64,000 nucleotides of DNA from Mactra quadrangularis (lineage: Eukaryota > Mollusca > Bivalvia > Venerida > Mactridae). The position numbers and the translations under genes are program-made. The DNA lies in contig CM046307.1 in NCBI GenBank assembly GCA_025267735.1, positions 38,865,231 through 38,929,230 on the forward strand. Direction: 5' to 3'. Of this stretch, positions 52,048 through 63,301 are shown piece by piece (the stretch's first letter is position 1; each line of letters begins with the position of its first letter). The notes beneath the pieces were generated by a model. It worked only from the letters and a program-made list of their open reading frames with translations, was not told where the DNA came from and did no database searches.

Positions 52048-52833
52048 TTAATTTACAAAAAATAGTCGCGTGCAATGTTTTTTCATGAAAACGTGACCTT
52101 TCTTCCTTGATTCAATTATAGTCTTTATATAAGCAAACAAACCATCCAAAAAGAGCTACACAAGAATGTTTTAGACACGTGGTTGCCATGTGACTGTATT
52201 AGACACGTGCTTACCATGTGACTTTTTAGACACTATGTTGCCTTATATAGTTGTATATCGTAACATCAGTCGATTTCAGAAATGTTTTACTCGATTGCAA
52301 AAGCAGGAAATTACTTAATAGTTTATGACATACGATACAGTGTCATCAAAACATCCTTAGACGACAACGAAATTTTGAGCAAAATTGATCATGCAAACTT
52401 CTGGTAATTTTTACTATAATTAAAGCTTATTTATGTAACATAGTTTAATTAAAACGTAAACTGATATACAAACAATCTTAATTTGAAATTTGCTCCGAAG
52501 AGTATATGTTTCTTCTTTAAAATTGAATCCTAAAAACATGTTTAGCTCAAAGAACTTTTGTAGAGCACTGTACATGGAGCATCTCTAAATGTAGATAACA
52601 ACTAAGACGGGGTTTTCTGTATATATTGATAAGAGGGGAAGAAAAGGTCACAATCCAACAATCAAACAGTTAAATGTACAGAAACACTATAGGTAATGTG
52701 TTTTAAATTTATTTTGTTTAGGTCTAGTACATTGTACGTATTTTATCAACAAAAGAATGTGATGTCACTCTTCTTAAATTGCAAAGTCTGATATCGTTAC
52801 TTGCTATGTTTCAATTTTATTTATTTATTTATT

Positions 52834-53107
52834 GGAGTTAACGCCGAGTCAACACAATTTAGGTCATTTTACGGCGTCCAGCGCACCTAACCTAGCTTTT
52901 CCTGGACCATTGTCTATAACCAGTACTCACATACCCTTCCACAAGGCCGGAAACTTCTCTATATTATCTAATCAATTGAGGAAAATCGACATTATTGTCA
53001 AATTTTCATGGAAGGGTATAACCTCCCCGGTTGGGATTCGAACCCGCACCCCCTCGGGCACGAGATTCCATATGCCGACGCGCTACCAACTGCGCTATCG
53101 ACCCGGG
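52834..53107 (-). mobile_element. SINE family A, reversed, full length
   Basis: GGCGTCCAGCGCACCTAACC, ACCAGTACTCACATACCCTT and GGGATTCGAACCCGCACCCC then CGCTATCGACCCGGG, all as complement of the family. Preceded by (TTTA)n, the complement of its A-rich tail. Confidence 0.85.
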
Positions 53108-53380
53108 TTGCTGCTATGTTTCAAGTTGACGCGTTAGCTACGGGAAAAATTATCGAAATGCGCTCAATGAATTGTTAAGAAAATTTAAAGTCTTATATAT
53201 AAAATAGTAAAATACAGCATGATTAAAAACGAAACAAAGCACTGTCTAATACGTGAAACGGTGCCGAATTTCCGTGTCACGGCGCTGTCACAATAAGATA
53301 GCGGGCAGACAATCATCAAAAAGGTACGTGTCGTTTCTTGGATGACATTTTTAGAAATACTCGAGTCCATCAGCCTTGTG

Positions 53381-53630
53381 TATTTGTCCGTTTTTTCTCA
53401 ACTGTCAAAGCTTGAATAATTTCACGGTGACTGAATGCATTGTTTTTGTACTGGCAGCCTAATTGTTATCAAAAATATGTTGACTTAGATGTATCATACG
53501 GCATAAGCAGCTTTACTTAACCATAATACACACTTTCGAATACTCATGGATGTATTATGACTTTAATTTTAACAAAGTCATTCACCGTGTAATTATTCAT
53601 GCTTTGACAGTTGAGAAAAAACGAACAATA
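53381..53630. mobile_element. MITE, second copy of 145-409
   Basis: TTTGTCCGTTTTTTCTCAAC TGTCAAAGC at the left, GCTTTGACAGTTGAGAAAAA at the right; shares the CACCGTG and ATTATTCA sub-ends. Confidence 0.8.
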
Positions 53631-54012
53631 GTTGCATTTGATCTGTAAACACATAAACCATAGGAGAGGTGAACTCACCTGACAAGTCAAAATTGTGACT
53701 GCATTGTGACACGTAAAAAAGAAATGTATTATTTAAGAATGGCTCGAGGTTGCTAACAAAAGTTGAAAATTCGAAGCCTGAAATGCAATACCTGTGCGGA
53801 AAAACTTCTAATAATGCTAAAAAATTTAACAAGAAATATCATTAAAATTTTATTCAGCGCTATGCGGGGTTCTTTTTTACGAAGCCTGTCATCTTGTGAT
53901 CATGAAATGACGCCATCGCCATGTGAACCACCTCAGCCGGCTACACAAAAAATGCCACAAATATTTATTTTAATATTAATGTTATTTATTCATATATTCC
54001 AGGCGTACAGAT

Positions 54013-54073
54013 ATGTTAGTGAAATCATTGAGCGTATTTATAGTGTTATACTTGACTATGTCATCATCTGAAG
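54013..54073 (+). CDS. LU gene, candidate signal-peptide exon
   Basis: ATG, 20 codons plus one base: basic n-region (MLVK), hydrophobic core SLSVFIVLYLTM, SSSE. It joins in phase 1 to give EGTQCLYG, a natural cleavage region. The donor GAAG/GTCTGC is weak, which is the main doubt. The 61-nt length is the same as exon 1 of TM-2 and TM-3. Confidence 0.55.
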
Positions 54074-57000
54074 GTCTGCATCTGCTAAAAGTATAATTTT
54101 TTATTGGTTTCAAAGTCGAGTGAGTACAATATAAAGCATCGTCGGCAACTACAGTACTTTCCGTTACACTCTATACGTACTGTGCGTAAAGTTTGACCCC
54201 GACCTGACCTTTATGCAAGAATATTCATTACATTGAATACGAATGTAGTATTAATGCTCGATTACACCGTTGTCGTGAGGATTATGTGTTGAAATTTAAC
54301 ACATATACATACTTCACTGGCACCAGAGTCCATATCTTATGATCATAAAATAATTCGTACGTCCTTATATACAGTGTATATATATAGTTCCCTTTGCATA
54401 CATACATGCACACTACCTTATATTATAATATAATGAAAGTGAATATTATATAATGAAAGTATAGTTTTAACCGTTACACGGCAATGTATACGGGACCGAT
54501 TTTTAAAAGTGTTTGTTGACAAAATACTATATGTGTTCGTATTTAATGAGCGTGAGGACCCTGGTGCCAGTGACATACTTCTATAATTTTACGATCGCTG
54601 CCGAAGTGTAGAATAGGCGTGGTACTTATTTTCGTCGGGATATGTGTAAGATAATAATTACATGTAGATGCAAATGTGAAAGGTCAGATCGGGGTCAAAC
54701 TTTACGCACAATACCGTGTGCAATTTGACTGGCAAAATCTCGTTTTCATGAATATGCATGAAGCAGGGGAGACAAATCTTCTTCCAATGAAATCGCGTGT
54801 TACTATTAAAAACTCTTCAATAACAATGACGTCATACTGGGGTTTTCTTTCTTGAAAAAGAAACCAAAGCGCATGTTTATTTTCAAAAATGGTGGTGTAA
54901 TTTCATTGGCTAGTTTTCGGCAGTGGTTTCCTTGCGGAACCAATGAAATTGCTTCATTAATTATTTATGATTACGAGATTTTTCTGACCAAATGGCCCAT
55001 GGTACATAACGCAGTTTAGCGGGGTATATCGTGGGATAACCGACGATGAATATAAAGTAATTATGTGACAACTTCCCGAGCAATTAATTCACTCTGTTGA
55101 ACATTAAGATTGAATAAAAATACTGCAAAACTGAAATTTACTTGCTTCAGCAAAGTTGTCTTTTTTACGATTTGTCCTAGTTTATAAATCCGGATCGGGT
55201 TGAAAATTTGACAATTATTTCAATTTTCCTCTATAAATAAGATATATGGAGAAGTTTCTGGCTCTGTGGAGGGGTAGGTGAGTACTGGTTTAACACTTGT
55301 CCAGGAAAGCCAAGTAAGGTGCACTGGACGCCGTATTATAACCTTAACGTGTTGACACGGCGTTAAACCCAATATGAATAAATAGAGAAATTGTCCTAGT
55401 CCAACAGTTATTGTCCATAGCAAAGTCTAATGTCATTTAAGTATTTTTAAATACAGGTACCCAGTGTTTATACGGAGTTGATCTTCCTTTGCCCACGGAT
55501 ACTAATCAAGTTATTGAATGTGGTGAATATCAGGTAAAAAGCTTTGTAATTAGGGACTTTAGTCAGTTATTTCCCCTTTTATACTCTTCAAATAGATAGT
55601 TCCAATTAATTATTACTCGGATTTTACCCTTGCTTTCAATGTCAATTTGCCAAATTTAATCTTAAATATCTTTTTTTTGTAAATCATTTAAATTGTTTGA
55701 AATTCAATCTTAGTATTTTAGGGTTAAAAAATATCTAAATTTCACCACTTCTGTTAATATCTTCATTAACAAGAAAGATATGAGTTAAATATTTTGTTAT
55801 CCCTACATAGGACGTCAATGATAAAATCCGAGGATTCCAACTGTAAGTCTACTTACCAATTTGATTGCTTCAGATTTTATCAGGGGAAGATAACTGAAAA
55901 AGTCCCTAATTATTTCATCATTTAGGGTAGTATATTGTGATTAATTGTGCAACAATGCAGACTCTTGTATCAATGATATGACGATTTTACTGATGGTTGA
56001 TTATAGTATGGACCAATGATGGCGTGCCTGACCAACACATAAAATCAGAAAGAGGGTAGTGATATGTAAATATATTTAATCACAAGTATTAGCATTTCCA
56101 AAAATGCTTGAAATCAACGCTCAGATGTGTTTGATGTCTTCTCCATTGATATATATTCTTTGTGGTTAATATTCATTTGCTAACGTGGCGGAGGTCATGA
56201 GCAGAAAATAAATCTTGCTTTCGATGAACAAGTCTATATATTTACAATTAATTAGTTATCATTGTAAATTTTACTTTTTTCCGACCAAAAATACTTGCAT
56301 AAAAATGTTAATGTCCGCTAAAATATTTTAAAAGTGGTGTGTAGCCTTCCTAAACCACTGCTGATGCCCGCTATTGATTGTGCACCATCTTGATTTTAGT
56401 CAACGACTTGTTCATGGCGGAGACGAGTCCATTCACACACCCCTTTTTTACTTTTTCACGGCCATTTTTACCTAGGTTCGTCGAAAAAAAGGTGATAACC
56501 AAGAAGGATGGTTTAGTCTCTCTGTTGTACCCAGAAAGCGGCAAGATATGTAGTGGCCCATTATAGAATAAAATTGAATTGAATAGAATAGAATAATCTT
56601 TTTTGAGTCGAAACATATTATATGTAATGTCAAATACACTAAATTGCATAAGCTCTAGCGAACTCGAGATGAATAAGCATTGTTTCTTTGAAACATACCC
56701 TATACTGTACCCACCGAAAGTTTGGAGGCATTTTCACTTTGTAGGCCTAGTGATTGTTTATATCTAAAATGTGTTAACTGTTTATTTTGAATTGCTTTCT
56801 AGTGATGCTTTATTTTTTGGTTATCATTATTTTTTAACAAAGACTACTAAAATAGCATAAAAGCTATGTTATTTAAAATTTACCATAAACATGTTTTTTG
56901 TAGGCTTTAGGATGTCAGATGCTTAATCTTATATATGTGTTGCATTCATGAAATTTGTTTTCATTTATCACAAACCATACTTAAATACATTAAAAAGAAC

Positions 57001-60000
57001 GATCATTGTACAAAAAAAAAACAAAAAAAAAACATCAATATGATAATAGTAGTAAATTTTTTTTGTCTCCAAACTTTTGGTGGATGTTGTATGTCACACA
57101 GTTCATTGTCTGTTTCAGAGCTGTTACTTAGATGCTGTTGTAACTATAAACGGTGCAATAAGGTATTACTCTGGTTGTCGTGAAAACCTTGTAAGTATTG
57201 CTCTAATTTCTTTTTTTGCATTCGGAGTTTACATTGTTTATTATCACTATGTATATACAGCATCGTCGGTTATCACACGATACATTACTCTTCAATGCTG
57301 TTTTATGTACCGTTGACAAGGAAAATCTGGTAATCATGAATAATTAAAGAAGCGGTTTCATTGGTTCCGCAAGGAAACCACCACAGAAAAATAGCCATTA
57401 CTGTTAAGATCTATTAGGATCATCATACTCGATGGTCTAAATACCTTTTAACAGAACAGAACAGCCGCGTGTTCAGTAACGACTGTTAGCCAACGTTACG
57501 GGTGCGCGACACCTCAACCCGTGCGTAACTCAACCCGTGCGTAACTCAGCCCAAAGTTGTTACAACTCAATCTGTTAGTAGGGATTGAGTTGTCTCGGGT
57601 TGAGTTGTCTTTGGGTTGAGTTGTTCCGAAACTAACGTTACGGAACGTTTTGGTACGGGGTTCGGGGTATTGAAGAGGCTGAGTTTTTATTTACATTCAC
57701 AAGTTACATAAATAACAATAAGTGGGAAGTTAAAGTTAATATTAGTACATATACATAGAATTATTACACTTAGTTATGAATAGGATGTATACATTAAGTA
57801 AAGGTGGTTAAACGAAAGTCAATCCCTATGAAGCGTTATGTTTTTTCCATTCCACCAGAATGGTTTTAATAACGATACCATTTGCTTATTCTCAAATGAA
57901 ACATTTGCGACAATTTAATCTTCAATAATTGCATGGCTTTGCAATAACCAAGGTGGTCTATATAGCAGGACTTTATTGTATTCATTACTCGCAGGTTACG
58001 TCAAATTTCCGTCTCCTTTCACTTTGAGATATCTGGAGTAAACAAAGTAAAACATACATTTGCAAAGGTTTTTTTGGTTACCAGTTATTTAAAATAATAT
58101 AAAACACATTTGCTCCAATTTAATGTTTTTATTTTGCAGTTCATTGGTAGATGAGTAGTTATATTGAACTATGAATTTTTACCAAATAAAAATTAGCTTT
58201 GCTTTCTTTTTCCCCAGTTTTGTGACGATACATCAAAATCCAATGATGAAATATTAAATGATGAAATAAGAACAAATATATATAACAAAAGAGCCGGTGA
58301 AATAATTGTATGCTCTCAATGTTGTAATGGAACTTTATGCAACAGTAAGGGCTGCCGCTATCCAGGTAAATATTGTTAGATTTAATTCAGATGTCAGTGA
58401 CGCATGTATTACTCCCTTTTATTTAGATACTCACTACAGTATTTCTATACTCAATATCGATAAAATAGATATTAGTATTAAAATTTTATGAACAAATATT
58501 GTTTATTAATGCCTCAGTCCCATAAAATTGTGGCTTGTTACGGACCCGTACGTGCAGACAGTCGTAGGCCGCGGGTAGGTGAGGGTACGCACATGGTACA
58601 AAACAACACACCCGTACGGAGCCGTAGCTGAAAGATATGCATGTTTAATCTATACTCGGCCATGATTTTGTTCATGATTTGACTCTGAAACTGATATGTG
58701 TATCCTGGGCTCATATCACGGACCCCGGTCAACACGTAACAGTCTGTTCGGGTACGCAAGAGTCCGTACGGGTCCTTGCGGAGCTTGATCGCACGTTGCC
58801 CGTACGGTGCACTCACGGCTATTTTTATGTTTATGGGACTGTAGCTTTACATCAGCGAGGTTCAGTGAAAGTGCACACGTCTATATTTCTTTAATGTTTA
58901 ATTGACTAAAAATTGTCTGTATCATGTTATGACTTCATCATGCAGACCTTTGATTCATTTCACAAGAAAAACCGTTAGAATATTCGTAAGATTTTCACAT
59001 ACGAAGATCTTACGAGAAATCTTAAGTTTTGTGATGTTTTAGACGCTCTTTAAACCTCTCGATAATTTTTTCGGGCATTCTGATTATTTTTTTCCAGAGA
59101 CAAAGATCCAATTCCCGTAAATAAACCTTCCCATTTATACACCCGAGAACTACACACGTTTGCGTATCAATGGATCTTGTTATTTTTTATTGTTTCTGTT
59201 GTTGATGTTGTATGCAATAATTCATCCCAAAGATTGAATATCTAAAATATACATTGACGATAGTAAGAGTGTGGAAACAGTTTGTAATGCTGAGACGAGT
59301 ATGTACAGTTTTCCCGCGTAATTTTTGAATGTGTATGGGCATACTTTTATCTCTGTTTTTATAGCCTGAACTCTTCGTCTAAGAATATGTATGTTCTATT
59401 ATTGTTGTTAATATTCATATTTGATGATGAATGTTTAAATGACTGATGATGACTCCAAAATTCAACGTGTCATAAAAATCTTTGCCCAAACAAATGGTGT
59501 TTGGTATACGTTGTTTGAAAAGTAAAGACGTATCAATCTCTTCATTGTTTTTGATTAGGTTATCCAACACAGCGGGGTCCTATATGTATGAGTTGTGATG
59601 ATCAACTAACACCTACAGATTGTTATAAAATCTCAGAATGTGGGCGTGGTGAGGTATGCGTTTAGCATTATTGTCTTTTATTAGGCCATGCAAAATTGGA
59701 ATTTTGTCAAGCGTCAACTCAAGTTTGACAAAACTATGTACCTATTCACGAAAACACACAAGCCGGAAAATAAAGCACAAGTCCATTCTAGTCAGTATTC
59801 ACACAAATAAGTACTTGGTAGTACATGAATGTTAATGACATTAATGTGAGATTAAAGTAATTCTATAAAAAAACGTATATACAACATACACATGTACATT
59901 TTCATTAATCAAATACACAGAAACAAGGAACCATCAGTATTTCCTGAGAAAAATCAGTTATCGAATCCTGGAACAACTCATTTAATAAAGAAAATTCCAT

Positions 60001-63000
60001 CAACATTTTTTTTTTGGATTGAGGAGGACTCTAAAACCTACACGCGCGCGAACGCGTACCAAAATTCCGGTATGGCATGGCCTAACTTTTCTTGACGAGC
60101 CGCGAGTTTTCTGGTTTGACTTCGCCATTAGTCAACAATATTGAATTTGCACTTGATTTACTTTCGTATCAGTAATCGGATAATCTTTCCAAACACACGA
60201 ATCTTAGTATATATTTATTCGGTTTTATTAACATGTTCTACGAAGACAGCCGAGCGTAGCATATAATCTTAAACGAATATGCATTGAGCACTATTTCAAC
60301 TTTGTTAAATAATAGCATATACACAATGTTTATTTATATTATGAACTGCACAGCAAAATAGTTTATCATTTGACCACGATGGGTATAAATAAGGTTTTTT
60401 ATTTTTTCTTGCATTATTTCAGATATGTATGCTGAATACATTTCTTCATCCATCGTCACATCAGAGAAGATACCGGACTAAATGTGAGCTAGCTGAGGTA
60501 CATAAAACACTACCTTATTTGAATATGGAATGTATCATTCATGGGCGGATCCAGCGGGGGGGTCAGGGGGGGGGTCTGGACCCTCCCCCCCTAGAATTTA
60601 GAAAATGTACATGTACATTAGTGTATTTTTTGCTTGAAAGTCATTTTAAGTAGTATGAAGCAATTTTTATCGGTGCTTAACATAGATTTTATGGTTATGT
60701 AGTTTTTATTATCAATATGTTGCATTTTCTTTCTGCAAAATGTGCATAATGTGGTTGTGGTTCGAGATTCGGACCCCCCCCAGAAAAGTTCGGACCCTGA
60801 CCCCCCAGAAAAAAATCCTGGATCCGCCCCTGTCATTTAATATGGAATTCACTATGTTTACATTCGATTGACTGATTTCCGAGTTGTGTATAGAGCGTGG
60901 AAAGGTAAATACGTAACTCGTGAACCAGTCTATATGACAGGTATTTGTGACGTCATTTTGAAAGTCACGTTGCGGCACTCTTTGAATTTTTACAGCAGCA
61001 TTTCTTATTGAAACAAGTAAGTTTATCATATTTTGTTCATAAATTGAAAAATTTACCAACAATTACTTGTATAATGAACTAGAATAGAAATTTTGTTCAT
61101 GCGCGGCATGAACAAAATTTAAAAACTACAATACGAATAGGCTACATACAGTCTTTTTTGTTGAACAAAATGAACTGTATAGTGAGTATAGTGAATTCCA
61201 TATTAAATGATACATTCCATTTTCAAATAAGACAGTGTTATGTTTTGTTTTGACATGTAACATTTTATTATACCTCACGTGGTTAGTTTACTATATAGCC
61301 TAATGTGACGTCACTGAGTGAAAATCGGTATGGGCACCTTCTAGACATCACCTATTAGCCCGCTAAAAGGGAGTGGAGACCACTGCGTTGGAGTTTGCTG
61401 AATACCGGGGCCCGAGTTTTAGCCATTCAATTTGAATTACCTCTGTTGTGCAGACGCCTGCTCTTTACCAAACGACAAACTTAAACGGTGTGGAAATGTC
61501 TCCAAGTTTAGAAGCTTATAAAACAGATAAAATTAAACGATGTGTTCCTATCAAATTGTTATCAATTTATTGTTTCTTGTTGTTCGGTATAATTATTATT
61601 ATTTATTATTATTATATACCGCATCTGTATAGCGCTCTTTTTCATATTGAATATATGTTCAAAAGCGCTTCACAGTCATATGCATAATTAGGAAAAACAA
61701 GTTTAAATGAAAATGAAAATGATTAAGAGATGATGAAATATAAAATATAAACTGAAGAATAATATAAAACTAAAAATTTGTGATCAATAAAGAGCTCATA
61801 GTAGTTTGAAAACGACAACAACAAAACAAGCGAATTTTCAACTGTAAAAAAATAGTGAATGAGAGATTATAGATTGTTGGTAGAACGGCAGTCAAATGGT
61901 CGATGGGGAATCAGGCCAAATGCCCCGAAAATCCATGATTGCAAGGTGCAAAGTTGGATTCTAATCCAAGGCTCCTGCCCGAACATCCATCAGCATCAGT
62001 GCCCGCGCGTCCCCCAATATAATAAACACATCCTGCAGAGGGTGATAGATCGTAATGTTTACCCTTGACAAGTAAAATTCCGTTCTATCACCCTCTGCAG
62101 GGTGTAAAATATATAGTCTTCATGAACCGCGATGCACGATTGAACGATGCTGAAAGAAAAAATGTTTCATCATTTTGCCACCGAGTTTTATCAATTATAT
62201 TCGACCGCGGCGATCTTCTACGAACTCGAGCTTCGGATATCAGAAGTGGTAGACAAACAACAAGTTATTTGACCCGCCGAATAACTAGCTTGCAAGTAGT
62301 GTTTTATAGTTTATACATGGACGTGTTTAGTCAGTATTTTCTAACAAGTTGTCTGCTATTCTGCTTATAAGCTACAATTTATAAGCTCCAATTGGCCAAT
62401 GATTATCTATATATATATACATGTTCATTGAAATACAACCCGCTATCACATTTTTAATACTTTCCACGTTGGTTCAAATTACGTACAATTTCCACATTGT
62501 TGTTCCCTGGAGGGAGAAACTTTGTCCTTTAAATACTGCTCATTACTGTGGAACCAGGGGTCCGTAATATCAAGCATCTTATGACTGATTTTAGTCGTAA
62601 ATACTTCTATATTGTATTGTTAAATTATCGTAAGATTTTTGATAATACAAATGTATGCTACCTAGGAACCGGACTCGCGAATGAAAAATCTAAGTTGTAA
62701 GCTGAAATATAGCTGAAATAAAATAAATACATCATATAAACTAAAAGGTGTAATAATTGTGCTTAAAGAATTAAATAGTTTTTAGACTTTCGGCGATTTT
62801 GCCGAAAGGCTTAAGTTATATCACAAGACGAAATCTATCGACGATTCAAATGCCTGACCAGTTTAAACTGCGGAGTGATACACATGTCTCTGATTTACTA
62901 CGCAGTTTATTTCTAGGCGATTAAAGTAGTTCCGTTAATCAACTGATGCGTCTTTGTTTCAGTTTCAGCGACAGGTGTTTACTTATAAGGGTGTGAATGG

Positions 63001-63301
63001 ACGGAGTCAACTCTCGTTTATACACTAAGCAGTAGTATATGCCAGTTATACAGGATAGAATAAACACTTCGCCCGCATTTTTTGCCCTGCTCAGTTCGTA
63101 CTTGAATCTAATGTGTAAGAAGTAATCTTTAGTATGGATTTGTTAGGTTTCAATGTGCACGAAAGTATTTCTGTATTTCAATATTTTGTTCTAATGTTTT
63201 ACAGCGATGTGAAAGAGATCTTAAAAAATATTTAGAAATAAGGAATACATATCAGATTATGGGTCGTAAAAGAAAATCCAATGAGCTGCTTACACAACAA
63301 G
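54013..63301 (+). CDS. Two-domain Ly6/uPAR (three-finger) protein gene, 3' end beyond window
   Basis: Exons 54013-54073 (tentative), 55457-55533, 57119-57190, 58218-58365, 59559-59653, 60423-60497, 63205-63301; phases 1,0,0,1,0,0,1. After a signal peptide (MLVKSLSVFIVLYLTMSSSE), domain 1 spans three exons: TQCLYGV, IECGEYQ, SCYLDAV, YYSGCREN, FCDD, CSQCCNGTLCN, with the CCxxxxCN end typical of LU domains. Domain 2 again spans three exons: GPICMSCDDQ, TDCYKISECGRGE, ICMLN, TKCELAE, RCERDL. Domain 2 has the full C1-C5 set; domain 1 lacks C2 and C3. The CCxxxxCN end of domain 2 must lie outside the window. LU proteins are secreted or GPI-anchored ligands, receptors or modulators; the specific role is unknown. 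Confidence 0.75.
54181..54711. mobile_element. MITE, ends TGTGCGTAAAGTTTGACCCC
   Basis: TGTGCGTAAAGTTTGACCCCGA.CTGACCTTT at the left mirrors AAAGGTCAGATCGGGGTCAA ACTTTACGCACA at the right. A second inverted pair lies inside (CACTGGCACCAGAGTC / GACCCTGGTGCCAGTG). Confidence 0.85.
55190..55372 (+). mobile_element. SINE family A, 5'-truncated
   Basis: GGCTCTGTGGAGGGGTAGGT, GTCCAGGAAAGCCAAGTAAG, CACTGGACGCCGTATTATAA, CACGGCGTTAAACCCA. Confidence 0.8.
55457..55533 (+). CDS. LU gene exon 2, domain 1 part 1
   Basis: Acceptor TAAATACAG, donor TATCAG/GTAAAA. TQCLYGVDLPLPTDTNQV and IECGEYQ: C1 and C4 of an LU domain, without C2 and C3. Confidence 0.8.
55551..55910. mobile_element. MITE of the TTAGGGACTTTAGTC family
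   Basis: TTAGGGACTTTAGTCAGTTA to AAAAAGTCCCTAAT. It begins 17 bases after the exon 2 donor. Confidence 0.85.
56707..57084. mobile_element. MITE, inverted copy of 23338-23962
   Basis: GTACCCACCGAAAGTTTGGAG to GTCTCCAAACTTTTGGTGG. It ends 34 bases before exon 3. Confidence 0.8.
57119..57190 (+). CDS. LU gene exon 3, domain 1 part 2
   Basis: Acceptor CTGTTTCAG, donor AACCTT/GTAAGT; 72 nt, phase 0. SCYLDAVVTINGAIRYYSGC: C5 and C6 with the central beta hairpin. Confidence 0.85.
57513..57640. other. Imperfect inverted repeat of AACTCAACCCG words
   Basis: ACCTCAACCCGTGCGTAACT repeats twice at the left as CTCAACCCGTGCGTAA, and is answered at the right by TCGGGTTGAGTTGTC and TTGGGTTGAGTTGTT. Outer AACGTTACGG words lie on both sides (57492, 57653). 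Probably a small mobile element. Confidence 0.6.
58218..58365 (+). CDS. LU gene exon 4, domain 1 part 3
   Basis: Acceptor TTTTCCCCAG, donor CCAG/GTAAAT; 148 nt. FCDD (C7), then VCSQCCNGTLCNSKGC: C8-C9 pair and C10-N, plus two extra cysteines that could form an additional bridge. Confidence 0.9.
58371..58500. mobile_element. Left-end fragment of the TTCAGCTGTCAG MITE
   Basis: ATTGTTAGATTTAATTCAGA TGTCAG..ATTTAGATACTCACTA..CTCAATATC follows 17636-17725. It begins only a few bases after the exon 4 donor, as the related copy does after the TM-1 tail-exon donor. Confidence 0.65.
58515..58841. mobile_element. GC-rich element with CCCGTACGG repeats, ends CAGTCCCATAAA
   Basis: CAGTCCCATAAAATTGTGGC at the left and TTTATGGGACTG at the right are inverted. 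The inside is CpG-rich for this window, with ACGGACCCGTACGTG, CACCCGTACGGAGCCGT, GTCCGTACGGGTCC and CCGTACGGTGC. Confidence 0.75.
59559..59653 (+). CDS. LU gene exon 5, domain 2 part 1
   Basis: Acceptor TTTGATTAG, donor GGTGAG/GTATGC; phase 1 in, 0 out. GPICMSCDDQLTPTDCYKIS and ECGRGE: C1 to C4 with the usual CxxC start. Confidence 0.9.
60423..60497 (+). CDS. LU gene exon 6, domain 2 part 2
   Basis: Acceptor CATTATTTCAG, donor GCTGAG/GTACAT; 75 nt. ICMLNTFLHPSSHQRRYRTK then CELAE: C5 and C6. Confidence 0.85.
60541..60831. mobile_element. Nested element, GGGCGGATCCAG...GGATCCGCCCC
   Basis: TGGGCGGATCCAGCGGGGGG and TCCTGGATCCGCCCCTG are inverted ends of the same class as 21923-22194 and 50347-51526. 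G- and C-runs flank GGGTCTGGACCC. Confidence 0.75.
60834..61209. mobile_element. MITE with perfect 22-bp inverted ends
   Basis: CATTTAATATGGAATTCACT AT at the left and its exact complement at the right. The centre has GTTCATGCGCGGCATGAAC. It abuts the preceding element. Confidence 0.85.
61592..61690. repeat. ATT microsatellite and GCGCTTT motif
   Basis: ATTATTATT runs lead into ATACCGCATCTGTATAGCGC then TC..AAAAGCGCTTCACAG. The AGCGCTC/AAGCGCTT pair is a common repeat tail in marine invertebrates (recognised by style). Confidence 0.5.
61691..63204. other. Intron 6 of the LU gene, right part
   Basis: No exon supported. Has an inverted repeat at 62030-62103 (CCTGCAGAGGGTGATAG / CTATCACCCTCTGCAGG) and a hairpin CTTTCGGCGATTTTGCCGAAAG at 62787-62808. 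The rest is unique-looking AT-rich sequence. Confidence 0.6.
63205..63301 (+). CDS. LU gene exon 7, domain 2 part 3
   Basis: Acceptor GTTTTACAG, donor CAACAAG/GTATTG; phase 0 in, 1 out. RCERDLKKYLEIRNTYQI then MGRKRKSNELL: C7, then a basic stretch. The closing CCxxxxCN expected for the domain is not here and should be in a following exon. Confidence 0.75.

Larger units (their letters stand above)
48473..54012. other. Spacer between TM-3 and the LU-domain gene
   Basis: No supported exon. Holds a perfect hairpin (50018-50041), a 1.2 kb non-autonomous element (50347-51526), two reversed SINEs (51855, 52834) and a MITE (53381-53630). The small frames at 49112-49410, 49575-49910 and 53763-54071 show no protein-like pattern. 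Confidence 0.6.
60514..61232. mobile_element. Outer inverted-repeat element (CTTATTTGAATATGGAATGT)
   Basis: CTTATTTGAATATGGAATGT ATCATT at the left, TGATACATTCCATTTTCAAATAAG at the right. It holds two further elements (60541-60831 and 60834-61209), a nested insertion. It starts 16 bases after the exon 6 donor. The left end TTATTTGAATATGGAATGTAT also occurs alone at 32236. Confidence 0.75.

Noticed and set aside
60712..61062. 116-codon minus-strand frame
   Set aside because: It runs across the junction of two nested mobile elements and contains low-complexity G-run translations.
61455..61520. Extra LU-gene exon (ACGCCTGCTCTTTACC..., after TGTGCAG)
   Set aside because: No donor follows in phase and the peptide lacks the expected LU cysteines in the required frame; the exon at 63205 joins better.
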